Shown here: piece by piece, positions 39,222 through 48,185 of the stretch | Numbering within the stretch: the stretch's first letter is position 1 | Layout of the letters: every line of letters begins with the position of its first letter | NCBI RefSeq assembly: GCF_016307205.1 | Contig: NZ_JAEIJD010000001.1 | Coordinates: 478,031-542,030, forward strand | DNA: 64,000 nucleotides | Reading direction: 5' to 3' | Source: Pontibaca salina | Lineage (GTDB): Bacteria > Pseudomonadota > Alphaproteobacteria > Rhodobacterales > Rhodobacteraceae | Notes under the pieces: model-generated | What the model was told of the DNA's origin: nothing | The model's database searches: none | What the model saw: the letters and a program-made list of their open reading frames with translations, nothing else | Translations under genes and position numbers: made by a program

Positions 39222-42200
39222 TCGCTCACCTTCAGCGTCGCGAAAACAGAATTTCGCCGGGTTTGCCAAAGACCGGATTCAAGCAGGGCATTGAACCGGT
39301 CCTGCATGGCCCGGCAGGCTTCGGGATTGGCGCGCTGCAAGAAATCCCGCGTCTGCGGATCGCCCAATGTGGCCGCGTGATAAAGGTCGAACAGATGCGC
39401 CCCGACCACATCCGCCAGATGCGCGAACGCGGCCATATGTTCCAGAGTTGCAGCGATCTCGGCCGCGCCCCGGAACCCGTGGTCACGCATTCCGGCGATC
39501 CAATCGGGATTGGCGGCGCGTGCCTGCACGACGCGGGCGATCTCTTCGAACAAGCTGCGGGCGCGCGGGTTTTCCGGTCGGGTATTGTCAAGATGCCAGA
39601 GCGCCGCCTTGCCGCCGGTTATCGCCTGTGCAGCGGCAAATCCCGCCTCGTGCGCGGCATAGTCCGAGGCCAGTAAAAGATCCGTTTCCGGCAAATCCTG
39701 AAGGTGAACAAAACTATCGGCCCCGGCGACGCGCTGCCGTATCCCATCAACGTCATGGCGCGCCGTTTCGCCATCCAACGCCCAAGACGAAGCAGCAAGC
39801 CAAGCCTCACCGGCTGCGCTTCGTCCCGCTTCGCTGTAATCCTCCAGCGTTGCCCCCATGCCAAGCCCAAAGCTGCCCGGTGCCGGCCCGTAAACGCGGG
39901 GTTCTGCCGTGCGCCCGGCAAAGGGGTTCCAATCGGGCGCTTCGTCGCGTGCAGTCAACGCGCGCACGGCTTGAGCGAACAGCGCCGATAGGGTTGGAAA
40001 CACATCGCGGAACAGGCCGGAAATGCGCAGGGTCACGTCGATGCGAGGGCGGTCCAACTCGGTTATCGGCAGCACCTCGACCCCCGAAACACGTTCGGAT
40101 CCTGCGTCCCAAATGGGCCGTGTCCCCAATAGATGCAGCGCCATGGCAAATTCTTCGCCGGCGGTCCGCATGGTCGCCGAGCCCCATAGATCGATGATCA
40201 GATTGCGCGGCCAGTCGCCATGATCCTGCAAATGTCGGCGCACCAGTTCGTCGGCCAGCCGAACACCCTGCGCATGGGCCGCACGTGTCGGCACCGAGCG
40301 CGGGTCGGTCGTGAACATGTTGCGGCCAGTGGGCAAGACATCGCTGCGCCCCCGATAGGGCGAGCCGGACGGCCCTGCCGCGATCCGTCTGCCATCCAGC
40401 GCATCCAGAAGCGCCTGCCGCTCGGCGGCAACCGAGCTTTCGGTCTCGAACGGGGCACCGGAGCGGGCCAGGCGGCCCCATATATGCAGGCCCTCGCCAA
40501 ACTGGCTTTCTTTGATGTCGCAGACGAAAGCATCGACACGGGTAATTGCTTCGGCCAAACAATCGGCACGGTCCAAACCCAGATCGTCGTTTAGCCCCAG
40601 CGCCTGTGCTTCATCGCGAATATCACCCTGCAGGCGGTCGCGGCGGCGCGGGTCAAGCCCGTCTGCATTGGAAAACTCATCCAGCAGCGCTTCAAGCCGC
40701 ACCAGACGGTCGGGTGTGCCGCTTTGCCTCAAGGGGGGCGGGATATGGCCCAATGTGACCGCCCCGATGCGGCGTTTTGCCTGCGCCGCCTCGCCCGGAT
40801 CATTGACGATGAACGGGTAGATGACAGGCAGATCTCCGGTCAGCACTTCGGGCCAGCAATGGCGCGACAGGGCCACTGACTTGCCCGGCAACCATTCCAG
40901 CGTGCCATGTGCCCCGATGTGAACAAGCGCGTCCGCCTGTCTCTGCAGCCAAAGATAAAAGGCCACATAGCCGTGGCAGGGGGTGCGGGATAAATCGTGA
41001 TAATCATCGACCCGCGTTTGAGAATTGCCACGTTCGGGCTGCAATGCGACCAGCGCCCTGCCGTGCCTGACCACGCCAAAATGAAAAGCGCCATCGGCAA
41101 AACTGGGATCATTTTCCGGCGCGCCCCATGTCTCTTGCAGAGCTTCGCGCAAGTCTTTCGGAAGGTCCGATAGCGCCGCCAGATAGGCCGATAGCGGCCA
41201 TTGCATTGTGCGGGCAGCAAGTGCGTCTTCAAAGATTTCTGATGGTGTCGGTACAGCATAGCCCGCTTCCGCCAGATCCGCCAAGATCGCCCGCGCCGAG
41301 GCCGGAGCGTTCAGACCAACTGCATGGCCCATGTTCCAATCCTTGCCCGGATAGGTCGACAGTACCAGCGCGACGCGGCGGTCTGCTGCCGGGGTTTGCG
41401 CCAGCCGCAACCAGCCTTCAACCCGCTTCACCACTGCTGCGATCCGCTCGGTCTCGGCCTGATGGACGGAATGCGAGAACTGCAGATCCGGATCGCGCGG
41501 ACCGGGCTCCTTGAACGACACGACGCCGCCCATGATCCGGCCATCGACCTCGGGCAGCACCACATGCATTGCCAAATCAGCCGGCGACAGCCCGCGCTCG
41601 GCTTCATGCCAGGCCGCGCGTGCGGTGGTTGCCAATGCGACCTGAAATACTGGCACTCCGCCCGCGTCCAGCGGTGCCGTGCCGTCATTGCCCCGCGCGG
41701 AAAATGCGGTGGCATTGACGATCGCATCGGGCGCGAATTGCTCCACCTGCTCGGCCAGCCAGCTCGCCACCTCGGGGGCTTTGAGCGAGGGCGCATAGAG
41801 CGCGAGAACCTCATGGCCTTTGCTTTCAAACTGCTTGAACAGGTTTTCTATCGGCGCCGTGTCCGCGGCAACGAGATAGGAGCGATAGAAGGTGATCAGG
41901 ATTCGCGTGCCGTTTTTCGGGCCAAGCCCGGACGGGTCGAAAACACCCCGTGCCGGTGTCCATGCGCCCATCATCGGCAAAGCCTTCGATCCGGGTACCG
42001 GGCCGGCGTAAAGTCCCGCCGCCAGCGCCATTTGCGCCAGCGCAGCCTGCGCCGCCACCAGTCCGCCTGTATCGCAGAGATGCGCCAAACGCCGCAAGGT
42101 CGAAACCGGCAGGGTGGAGTATGCGTCGAGGCTTGGGTCGGGGCGGCCATCGGCGGGCAGGATCGCCAAAGCGATGCCCTTCTCCTCGGCCAGCGCCCGC

Positions 42201-42508
42201 ACCTGTTGCAGCCCATAGGCCCAATAGGGCACGCCGCCGATCAGCCGGATCAGGATGCCCCGTGCACCAGACAGCGTCTGCTCGACATAAGTATCGACCG
42301 AAAGTGGATGTTTGAGCGCGCCCAGATTGGCCAGCCGCAATGTCGGCAACAGCCCCACGGGACCGCCGCCGCGATGCCACGCGCCCGAGAACGCGCCGAG
42401 ATCGCTGTCGGAAAAGGACAGCATCACCAGATCGGCGGGGCTTTGACCCAGATCGGTGGGCGTTTCGGTTTCTTCCAGCCCGTGGCTTTCGCGAAAGATT
42501 ACATGCAT
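39218..42508 (-). CDS. cobN: Cobaltochelatase large subunit CobN
   Basis: This 1096-residue protein belongs to the CobN/magnesium-chelatase H family. The GTLEWLPGKSVALS motif and the preceding THIGAHGT-like ALVHIGAHG, then RNMFTTDPRSVPT and later WDAGSERVSGVEVLP, are all typical. It starts MHVIFRESHGLEE. Reaction: ATP-dependent insertion of cobalt into hydrogenobyrinic acid a,c-diamide, together with CobS and CobT, which are not in this window. It lies between cobW and the cobGH fusion in the riboswitch operon. Confidence 0.95.
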   Translation of the reverse strand: MHVIFRESHGLEETETPTDLGQSPADLVMLSFSDSDLGAFSGAWHRGGGPVGLLPTLRLANLGALKHPLSVDTYVEQTLSGARGILIRLIGGVPYWAYGLQQVRALAEEKGIALAILPADGRPDPSLDAYSTLPVSTLRRLAHLCDTGGLVAAQAALAQMALAAGLYAGPVPGSKALPMMGAWTPARGVFDPSGLGPKNGTRILITFYRSYLVAADTAPIENLFKQFESKGHEVLALYAPSLKAPEVASWLAEQVEQFAPDAIVNATAFSARGNDGTAPLDAGGVPVFQVALATTARAAWHEAERGLSPADLAMHVVLPEVDGRIMGGVVSFKEPGPRDPDLQFSHSVHQAETERIAAVVKRVEGWLRLAQTPAADRRVALVLSTYPGKDWNMGHAVGLNAPASARAILADLAEAGYAVPTPSEIFEDALAARTMQWPLSAYLAALSDLPKDLREALQETWGAPENDPSFADGAFHFGVVRHGRALVALQPERGNSQTRVDDYHDLSRTPCHGYVAFYLWLQRQADALVHIGAHGTLEWLPGKSVALSRHCWPEVLTGDLPVIYPFIVNDPGEAAQAKRRIGAVTLGHIPPPLRQSGTPDRLVRLEALLDEFSNADGLDPRRRDRLQGDIRDEAQALGLNDDLGLDRADCLAEAITRVDAFVCDIKESQFGEGLHIWGRLARSGAPFETESSVAAERQALLDALDGRRIAAGPSGSPYRGRSDVLPTGRNMFTTDPRSVPTRAAHAQGVRLADELVRRHLQDHGDWPRNLIIDLWGSATMRTAGEEFAMALHLLGTRPIWDAGSERVSGVEVLPITELDRPRIDVTLRISGLFRDVFPTLSALFAQAVRALTARDEAPDWNPFAGRTAEPRVYGPAPGSFGLGMGATLEDYSEAGRSAAGEAWLAASSWALDGETARHDVDGIRQRVAGADSFVHLQDLPETDLLLASDYAAHEAGFAAAQAITGGKAALWHLDNTRPENPRARSLFEEIARVVQARAANPDWIAGMRDHGFRGAAEIAATLEHMAAFAHLADVVGAHLFDLYHAATLGDPQTRDFLQRANPEACRAMQDRFNALLESGLWQTRRNSVFATLKVSE

Positions 42509-42542
42509 CGGTCAACCGCCGCGCGTGGCCGCGCGGCACCTT

Positions 42543-43598
42543 TCACTGCGCGGCCTGCGGCGCAAGGCCAAGCGCGGCCTCGATCACGTCGCGGCGAATA
42601 TCACCATGTTCGGCAATCACCACCAGACGGCCCTGCCGCGCCTCGTCAGGCCGCCAGGCCCGGTCGAACTGATGGCGCACCCGTGCGCCGACCGCCTGTA
42701 CGAGCAGGCGCATCGGCCGGCCAGAAACTGCGGCATACCCCTTGATCCGCAGGATGTTATGCCTGTTCGCCAAGATTTCGATCGCGCGAACAAGGTCTGC
42801 CGGATCGGCCAGTTCGGGAATATCAACCACGATGCTGTCGAATTCTTCATGGTCGTGATCATGGGGGGTGTCGTGATGGCTGGGCCTTGCGTCCAGATCG
42901 TCTTCGGCTGCGGCCTCAAGCCCCAGAATGACGCGCGGATCAACCACGCCTTCGGCCACTTCTATCGCCGGCAGCGGGCGCGGGGCGGTGCGCGCAATAA
43001 TGGCCTTGGCCTGTGCCACGCCGTCTGCACCGGCAAGATCGGGTTTGGTCAGCAGCACGATATCGGCACAGGCAATCTGATCCTCGAAGACCTCTGAAAG
43101 CGGGGTGTCATGATCGATGCTGTCATCGGCCAGACGCTGTGCATCCACCGCCGCCACATTGGAGGCAAAGCGCCCGGCGACCACCGCCTCGGCATCGGCC
43201 AGTGCGATCACGCCATCGACGGTGATCTGCGAGCGGATATCCGGCCAGTCAAACGCCTTGAGCAACGGCTTTGGCAGCGCCAGGCCGGAGGTTTCGATGA
43301 CGATATGATCCGGACGCGGCTCGAGCGCCATCAACGCCTCTATCGTGGGGATGAAATCATCCGCCACGGTGCAGCAGATGCAACCATTGGCCAGTTCCAC
43401 GATGTTTTCCGCCGGGCAATCGGGGATGGCGCAGCTTTTCAGAATGTCCCCATCCACCCCCACATCGCCAAACTCGTTGACCACCACGGCAAGCCGCTTG
43501 CCGCCGGGATTCTGCATCAACTCGCGGATCAACGTGGTTTTGCCCGACCCGAGAAAGCCAGTGATCACGGTAACGGGCAGTTTGGAAAAATCGGTCAT
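42543..43598 (-). CDS. cobW: CobW metallochaperone GTPase
   Basis: This 351-residue G3E GTPase has P-loop TGFLGSGKTTLIREL near residue 12, the metal-binding GCICCTVAD (CxCC) near residue 75, and TKPD for guanine recognition. A His/Asp-rich insertion (HHDTPHDHDHEEF) near residue 250 is a likely metal site, followed by the CobW C-terminal domain. ATG 43598 overlaps the DUF1636 stop (ATGA). Family knowledge: supplies Co(II) for the CobNST chelatase; cobN follows directly. Confidence 0.93.
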   Translation of the reverse strand: MTDFSKLPVTVITGFLGSGKTTLIRELMQNPGGKRLAVVVNEFGDVGVDGDILKSCAIPDCPAENIVELANGCICCTVADDFIPTIEALMALEPRPDHIVIETSGLALPKPLLKAFDWPDIRSQITVDGVIALADAEAVVAGRFASNVAAVDAQRLADDSIDHDTPLSEVFEDQIACADIVLLTKPDLAGADGVAQAKAIIARTAPRPLPAIEVAEGVVDPRVILGLEAAAEDDLDARPSHHDTPHDHDHEEFDSIVVDIPELADPADLVRAIEILANRHNILRIKGYAAVSGRPMRLLVQAVGARVRHQFDRAWRPDEARQGRLVVIAEHGDIRRDVIEAALGLAPQAAQ

Positions 43599-44011
43599 TG
43601 TGAAGCCTTCTGGTTGGGGTCTGCGTGATTGATCGGGGGGATACGGGCCACACAGTTGCGCTTGAAATGTTCGGGGCGCTCGCGCCACGGGATCAGCCCA
43701 TCGGTGGTGGCGTGATAGCGGATGACCCCGTCGGCAAGTGTCTCGACGTGAATCGCCGCATCCAGCCCGCCATAAACATAGGTCCAGCGATCGCCGCCCC
43801 TCAGCGCCACATTGCACCCGGCATCGCAATTCTGCAGACATGCGACCGCACGCACATGAATCCCGGCAGGCAACGGTGTTTCGGTCAGGCGGTCAAACAG
43901 CCGCTGTCCGGGCGGGCTTCCATCATCGGGGGTGGGTTGGCCTTTACGGCATTTCACGCAGACCAGCAGCTCGGTCTGCAGAGGCTCCAGAGGATCAAGG
44001 GTTTCCGTCAT
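43595..44011 (-). CDS. DUF1636 predicted metal-binding protein
   Basis: This 138-residue protein has CVKCRKG near residue 18 and CLQNCDAGC near residue 70, a thioredoxin-like [2Fe-2S] ferredoxin-type four-Cys arrangement (COG5469/DUF1636). ATG 44011 is the first coding start after the cobalamin riboswitch. Its ribosome site (AGGA) lies in the 3' arm of a hairpin. It is coupled to cobW by ATGA. Function is not established; the constant link to cobW-cobN suggests a part in cobalt delivery or chelation chemistry, which is inference. Confidence 0.8.
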   Translation of the reverse strand: MTETLDPLEPLQTELLVCVKCRKGQPTPDDGSPPGQRLFDRLTETPLPAGIHVRAVACLQNCDAGCNVALRGGDRWTYVYGGLDAAIHVETLADGVIRYHATTDGLIPWRERPEHFKRNCVARIPPINHADPNQKASQ

Positions 44012-44021
44012 GCCGTCACGT

Positions 44022-44041
44022 CCTGTTCTGTTGCGAACAGG
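44022..44041 (-). promoter_or_regulatory. Hairpin covering the DUF1636 ribosome-binding site
   Basis: A perfect 7-bp stem CCTGTTC/GAACAGG with a 6-base loop lies 10 bases before the DUF1636 ATG on the minus strand. Its 3' arm contains the AGG of the AGGA ribosome site, so folding would hide it. It is a candidate expression platform for the upstream riboswitch. Confidence 0.55.
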
Positions 44042-44119
44042 GCAAGGCGCAGGAACGCCCTGACGATCAGAGCAAAGAGCCTGACACCGGAACGCCCCGT
44101 CCGGTTGCAAAGTCATCTG

Positions 44120-44308
44120 ACTGGCAGGTCTCCCGGCTTGCGGATCTCGATCAGGCTTGGCTGATCAGCGGTGCCCCGACCTTCCCAGCCTTTGGCCAGT
44201 GGTTCGGGGACCTTTCCGGTCACGGTCGCGGGGGCGGCTGCTTTGCCCCGGGTAATCCCGGGGGTGGCATTCCCTTTTCACCTGTTTACACAGGCACCAG
44301 TTCGGTGC
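44120..44308 (-). promoter_or_regulatory. Cobalamin (adenosylcobalamin) riboswitch
   Basis: In minus-strand orientation the order is GGTGCC, a GTGAAAAGGGAATGC core, GCAGCCGCCCCCGCGACCG, a long GC-rich arm, then the B12 box AGCCGGGAGACCTGCC (44123-44138). These are the conserved elements of the cobalamin riboswitch in the correct order and spacing. It precedes DUF1636-cobW-cobN and should lower their expression when cobalamin is plentiful. It does not lie on the cobO strand. Confidence 0.9.
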
Positions 44309-44338
44309 CAGATAGGCGCTAATTTTTTGACTTGTCAA
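44309..44338 (-). promoter_or_regulatory. Sigma-70-type promoter for the cob operon
   Basis: On the minus strand, TTGACA (44338-44333) and TATCTG (44314-44309) are separated by 18 bases. The predicted start falls near 44302, right at the 5' end of the riboswitch, which supports the call. Confidence 0.65.
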
Positions 44339-44353
44339 GCGAAGGCCGATGAG

Positions 44354-44965
44354 ATGAGCGACGAAACAGCCGCCCGCCACAATGAAAAGATGCGCAAGAT
44401 CAAGGCCGCGCGGGACCGGATGATGGCCACCAAGACCGAAGAAAAGGGTCTGATCATGGTTCACACCGGCTCGGGCAAGGGCAAATCCTCGTCCGGGTTC
44501 GGCATGGTGATGCGCTGCATCGCCCACGGAATGCCGGCGGCGGTGGTGCAATTCATCAAGGGTAACTGGGAAACTGGCGAGCGCATGCTGCTGCGAAACA
44601 GATTTGCCGACGAGGTCCGGTTTTTCGTCTCTGGCGAGGGCTTCACATGGGAAACCCAAGATCGCGAACGTGATGTCGCTGCGGCGCAAAATGGTTGGAA
44701 AATCGCCCGGGAACAGATTCTGGACCCCGAGATCCAGTTCGTTCTGCTTGACGAAATCAATATCGCCTTGCGTTATGATTATCTGGATATTGACGAGGTG
44801 GTCGACTTCCTGCTGACGAAAAAACCCGAGATGACCCATGTCTGTCTGACCGGGCGCAATGCGAAGCCCGAACTGATCGAAGCCGCCGATCTGGTGACCG
44901 AGATGAGCTTGATCAAACATCCGTTCAGGGATGGGGTAAAGGCGCAGAAGGGCGTTGAATTCTAG
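44354..44965 (+). CDS. cobO: Corrinoid adenosyltransferase CobO/BtuR
   Basis: This 203-residue enzyme has the CobO P-loop variant HTGSGKGKSSSGFGMV near residue 38, VVQFIKGNWETGE, and FVLLDEINIALRYDYL near residue 130. It starts MSDETAARHNEKM at ATG 44354; the longer frame would run back across the riboswitch DNA and was rejected. Reaction: ATP-dependent adenosylation of Co(I) corrinoid. It is divergent from the cob operon, with 45 bases between its start and the riboswitch. Confidence 0.93.
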   Translation: MSDETAARHNEKMRKIKAARDRMMATKTEEKGLIMVHTGSGKGKSSSGFGMVMRCIAHGMPAAVVQFIKGNWETGERMLLRNRFADEVRFFVSGEGFTWETQDRERDVAAAQNGWKIAREQILDPEIQFVLLDEINIALRYDYLDIDEVVDFLLTKKPEMTHVCLTGRNAKPELIEAADLVTEMSLIKHPFRDGVKAQKGVEF

Positions 44966-45032
44966 ATCACCCTGCACGCCGAAGTGACCGGGCAGCTGCC
45001 CGGCGCGGATCAGGGCCGAAAGGCATTGCCTT

Positions 45033-45055
45033 GCTGCGCAATTTTACTGCGCAGC
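45033..45055. terminator. Hairpin between convergent cobO and nadC
   Basis: An 8-bp stem GCTGCGCA/TGCGCAGC with loop ATTTTAC overlaps the last codons of nadC. A second palindrome, CCGGGCAGCTGCCCGG, lies at 44988-45003 just after cobO. Either may end cobO transcription; T-runs are weak. Confidence 0.45.
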
Positions 45056-45976
45056 GACGAAATCAAGCCCGATATCCAGCACCGGCGCGCTGTGAGTGAT
45101 CCAGCCGAGTGAGACCAGATCAACCCCGGCGGCGGCGATTTCAGCGACCGTATCGGGAGTGATACCCCCCGAGGCTTCGGTCACCGCCCGGCCATCCACC
45201 ATTGCCACGGCGGCGCGCAGCGTGGCCGGATCCATATTGTCGAGAAGCACCGCATCGGCGCCGTTCGCTAAAGCCTCAGCCAACTGGTTAAGAGTATCGA
45301 CCTCGATCTCAATCTTGACCATATGCCCCGCCATGGCGCGTGCCCGTTCCAGTGCCGGGCGGATCCCGCCGGCGATGGCAATATGGTTGTCTTTGATCAA
45401 AACCGCGTCGGCCAGACTGTGGCGATGGTTCATCCCGCCCCCCGCGCGGACGGCGTATTTTTCCAGCGCGCGCAGGCCCGGCGTAGTTTTGCGCGTGCAG
45501 GTGATCGCGGCTCCAGTGCCCCTGACGGCGCGCACCAGATCTGCGGTAACGGTTGCGATGCCCGAAAGGTGCCCGAGGAAATTCAGCGCCGTGCGTTCGG
45601 CGGTCAGAAGGCTGCGGGACGGGCCGGAAAAGCTGGCGATGCGCTCGCCCGGCTGCACTGCCGCACCGTCCCGCAGATGACAAGTCACGACGATGTCCGG
45701 ATCGACCAGTTCGCAGGCCAGTGCCGCACAGTCCAGACCCGCGATCACGCCTTTGCGCCGCGCCACAGCGGTGACGAGCGAACGATGCTCGGCCGGGATC
45801 ACGGCCGCCGAGGTGATGTCCCCGGCGGTGCCCAAATCTTCCTCCAGCGCGCGGCGCACCACCGGTTCGATCATCGGGCGCGGAAGCGGCAATGGCGCGA
45901 AGGCCATGCCCAGCCCGTCTTCCGACAACTCGGCTCTTGGTGCCCGCGTCCGTGTTTCTTCGCCCCGCGTGCGCAT
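45044..45976 (-). CDS. nadC: Nicotinate-nucleotide pyrophosphorylase (carboxylating) NadC
   Basis: This 310-residue enzyme has [17 protein letters not shown] (N-terminal sandwich domain), [39 protein letters not shown] with the phosphate-binding Arg/Lys/His set, LIKDNH, and a C-terminal [11 protein letters not shown]. Its ATG overlaps the nadA stop by one base (TGATG). An internal ATG at residue 24 is possible, as the first residues are atypical. Reaction: quinolinate plus PRPP to nicotinate mononucleotide. Confidence 0.95.
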   Translation of the reverse strand: MRTRGEETRTRAPRAELSEDGLGMAFAPLPLPRPMIEPVVRRALEEDLGTAGDITSAAVIPAEHRSLVTAVARRKGVIAGLDCAALACELVDPDIVVTCHLRDGAAVQPGERIASFSGPSRSLLTAERTALNFLGHLSGIATVTADLVRAVRGTGAAITCTRKTTPGLRALEKYAVRAGGGMNHRHSLADAVLIKDNHIAIAGGIRPALERARAMAGHMVKIEIEVDTLNQLAEALANGADAVLLDNMDPATLRAAVAMVDGRAVTEASGGITPDTVAEIAAAGVDLVSLGWITHSAPVLDIGLDFVAAQ

Positions 45977-46944
45977 CAGATCGCCAGCATCCGCTCGACG
46001 GCGCGGCGGGCGTCGTCGGCGATGGCTGGATCGACCGTCACCTCGTGGCGGTTCTGTTCGAGCGCCTCACGGATGTTGCGCAGGCTGATCCGCTTCATAT
46101 GTGGGCAGAGGTTGCACGGGCGCACAAATTCCACGTCGGGATGATCAAGCGCAACGTTGTCGCTCATCGAGCACTCGGTGAGCAACACCACCCGGGCGGG
46201 TTTCTTGGTCCCGACAAACTCTGACATGACGGCAGTGGAGCCCGAAAAATCGGCCTCGGCCACGACTTCGGGCGGACATTCGGGATGCGCAAGGATCGTC
46301 ACACCGGGCCAAGCTTCGCGCAGGCCGCGCACCTCCTCGGCAGTGAACAGCTCGTGCACCTCGCAATGGCCCTGCCAGGCGATAATCTCGACCTTGGTTT
46401 CGCGGGCTATGTTTTTGGCCAGATATTCGTCCGGGATCATCAGAACCTTGGGCACACCAAGTGATTCGACGATCTCCAGTGCGTTGCCAGAGGTGCAGCA
46501 GATATCCGAAGCCGCCTTTACCGCCGCCGAGGTGTTCACATAGGTGATAATCGGCACACCGGGATGCGCCTCGCGCAGCAGTGCGACATCGGCGGCTGTG
46601 ATCGAATCCGCCAGCGAACAGCCCGCATCCATATCGGGAATCAGCACGGTTTTTTCCGGATTGAGCAGCTTCGCGGTCTCGGCCATGAAATGCACACCGG
46701 CAAGAACGATTACATCTGCTTCGACCTCTACCGCCTTGCGGGCAAGGGCGAGGCTGTCACCAACGATATCGGCGACCCCGTGATAGATCTCTGGCGTCTG
46801 ATAGTTATGCGCAAGGATCACTGCGTTTTTCTCGCGCTTGAGTTCGAGAATTGCGGCGATGTCATCCTCGAACAACATCCAGTCGGGCTGCGGAATGACT
46901 TTGCTTACGCGGTCATACAGATGCGGCAGGCGAAGGTCGGTCAT
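45976..46944 (-). CDS. nadA: Quinolinate synthase NadA
   Basis: This 322-residue 4Fe-4S enzyme has [21 protein letters not shown] near residue 45, [11 protein letters not shown] and [12 protein letters not shown], with an early [10 protein letters not shown], giving the expected cluster ligands. ATG 46944 has AAGGAG five bases upstream. Reaction: iminoaspartate plus dihydroxyacetone phosphate to quinolinate. nadB is not in the window. Two palindromes lie just upstream, next to a NadQ-type regulator gene. Confidence 0.95.
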   Translation of the reverse strand: MTDLRLPHLYDRVSKVIPQPDWMLFEDDIAAILELKREKNAVILAHNYQTPEIYHGVADIVGDSLALARKAVEVEADVIVLAGVHFMAETAKLLNPEKTVLIPDMDAGCSLADSITAADVALLREAHPGVPIITYVNTSAAVKAASDICCTSGNALEIVESLGVPKVLMIPDEYLAKNIARETKVEIIAWQGHCEVHELFTAEEVRGLREAWPGVTILAHPECPPEVVAEADFSGSTAVMSEFVGTKKPARVVLLTECSMSDNVALDHPDVEFVRPCNLCPHMKRISLRNIREALEQNRHEVTVDPAIADDARRAVERMLAI

Positions 46945-46956
46945 GGCGTCTCCTTG

Positions 46957-47006
46957 TACTCAACTTGAGCATATAGGGACGATCACTTATTCTCGTTCTG
47001 AGAATA
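46957..47006 (-). promoter_or_regulatory. Two palindromic operator candidates upstream of nadA
   Basis: TACTCAACTTGAGCA (46957-46971) is an inverted repeat CTCAA-C-TTGAG, placed 13 bases before the nadA start. TATTCTC-N5-GAGAATA (46988-47006) is a perfect 7-bp inverted repeat. On the minus strand a TATATG -10-like box lies between them. Their place between the regulator gene and nadA suggests binding by the neighbouring NadQ-type protein, which is an inference. Confidence 0.6.
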
Positions 47007-47008
47007 TG

Positions 47009-47902
47009 TCAATGACGGGAAACCGGCAGCCGTGTGCCGGAAAGCGCCTGCGCCTCGAGGATCGCCGGACGATAGCGAAACAGCTTGGCCGGACGGCCGC
47101 CGGTCGCAGCCGACACAGCACCGGTTTCCTCGACCAGTTCCTGCTGGTCGATCTGCCTGCGAAAATTCGACTTGTGCAGCCGCAGCCCCGACAGCGCCTC
47201 GACTGTGCGCTGCAATTGCAGCAGGGTGAAGCTTTCGGGCATCACTTCGAACACGACCGGGTGATATTTGATCTTCGCGCGCAGCCGGGCAATGCCGGTG
47301 GCAAGGATGCGTCTGTGATCGCCGGCCATCGTGCGCCCGAAAAGCGCTTTTGCCGGGCGGGCCGCGCTTTCGGCCAGACCGGCCTCATACATCAACTCGT
47401 GGCGCTGCAGGGTCAAATCTTCGTTCCAAGCCATGCCGTTGCAGCCGAACACGTAGTCGATACGCTGGCGGCGCAGCGGATCGCCTTTGGCCCAAGCTGT
47501 TAGCCGGGCAACGATTTCGTCCAGCATGTCCGGGCGGCGTTCCCGGTGGTCTTCCCAAGGAAAATACTCGTACCATCCGTGCCATTCAGGCCGCCCCGCC
47601 CCCGGTGCAGGCTGTTCGTGGACCAACCCGAGATAGCCAATCGAAATGTGCCGGATGTCGTCGCCTACCTTAGGATCGCGGCCTCGGTCGGCAAATGTAT
47701 AAAGCTGTTCGAGATAACCTACGGGATGGCCGGTCTGGCTTTCGATCCAGGCGCGCAGTCCGCTTTGCAGGCTGCGATGGCGCGATTCAAACGGGCCGGA
47801 CGGCAGCGCATTGCCGGCCCGCACCGTCATCACCCGCGGCTCGTCATCCGTGACGGCAACCAGAACGGCGATAAGCTCAGCATGCGCGAGTCCCGATAAC
47901 AA
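47009..47902 (-). CDS. nadQ: NadQ-type (COG4111) regulator of NAD synthesis
   Basis: This 297-residue protein has an N-terminal Nudix-like domain (IAVLVAVTDDEPRVMTV, then LQSGLRAWIESQTGHPVGYLEQLYTF and ISIGYLGLV) and a C-terminal winged-helix part (VFEVMPESFTLLQLQRTVEAL, KSNFRRQI, GRPAKLFRY). The canonical GX5EX7REUXEE Nudix motif is not seen, so it should be a sensor rather than an enzyme. A TTG at 47902 with AAAGGG upstream is the best start. It lies directly upstream of nadA on the same strand and is the likely repressor of nadAC. Confidence 0.8.
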   Translation of the reverse strand: MLSGLAHAELIAVLVAVTDDEPRVMTVRAGNALPSGPFESRHRSLQSGLRAWIESQTGHPVGYLEQLYTFADRGRDPKVGDDIRHISIGYLGLVHEQPAPGAGRPEWHGWYEYFPWEDHRERRPDMLDEIVARLTAWAKGDPLRRQRIDYVFGCNGMAWNEDLTLQRHELMYEAGLAESAARPAKALFGRTMAGDHRRILATGIARLRAKIKYHPVVFEVMPESFTLLQLQRTVEALSGLRLHKSNFRRQIDQQELVEETGAVSAATGGRPAKLFRYRPAILEAQALSGTRLPVSRH

Positions 47903-48185
47903 AGATTACCCTTTCCTGGCAAAGTTTCGCGGATAGAACGCCCAACCCGCTTCGCAAGCTGCGGCTCGTTTTCTGATGGGATTTGGGCGCGCATACAACG
48001 ACAGTGATGCGTGCCAAAGATACGGTGTTTATCAAAGGAGACAAGCGCCCTCTGGGCGGCGCCCGTGAGGCGCTATAACAGTCCCCGGAGCAAGCCATGA
48101 CTCGCGGGCGAACTAGCCGCGATCTGGCCACCGCACAACAGCCCGCCACCCGAGTTCACGACAACCGGCCACGCGTCGCGCCGTT

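Noticed and set aside
44171..44353. N-terminal extension of cobO across the riboswitch region
   Set aside because: The extra 61 residues translate conserved riboswitch DNA; ATG 44354 begins the normal family N-terminus.
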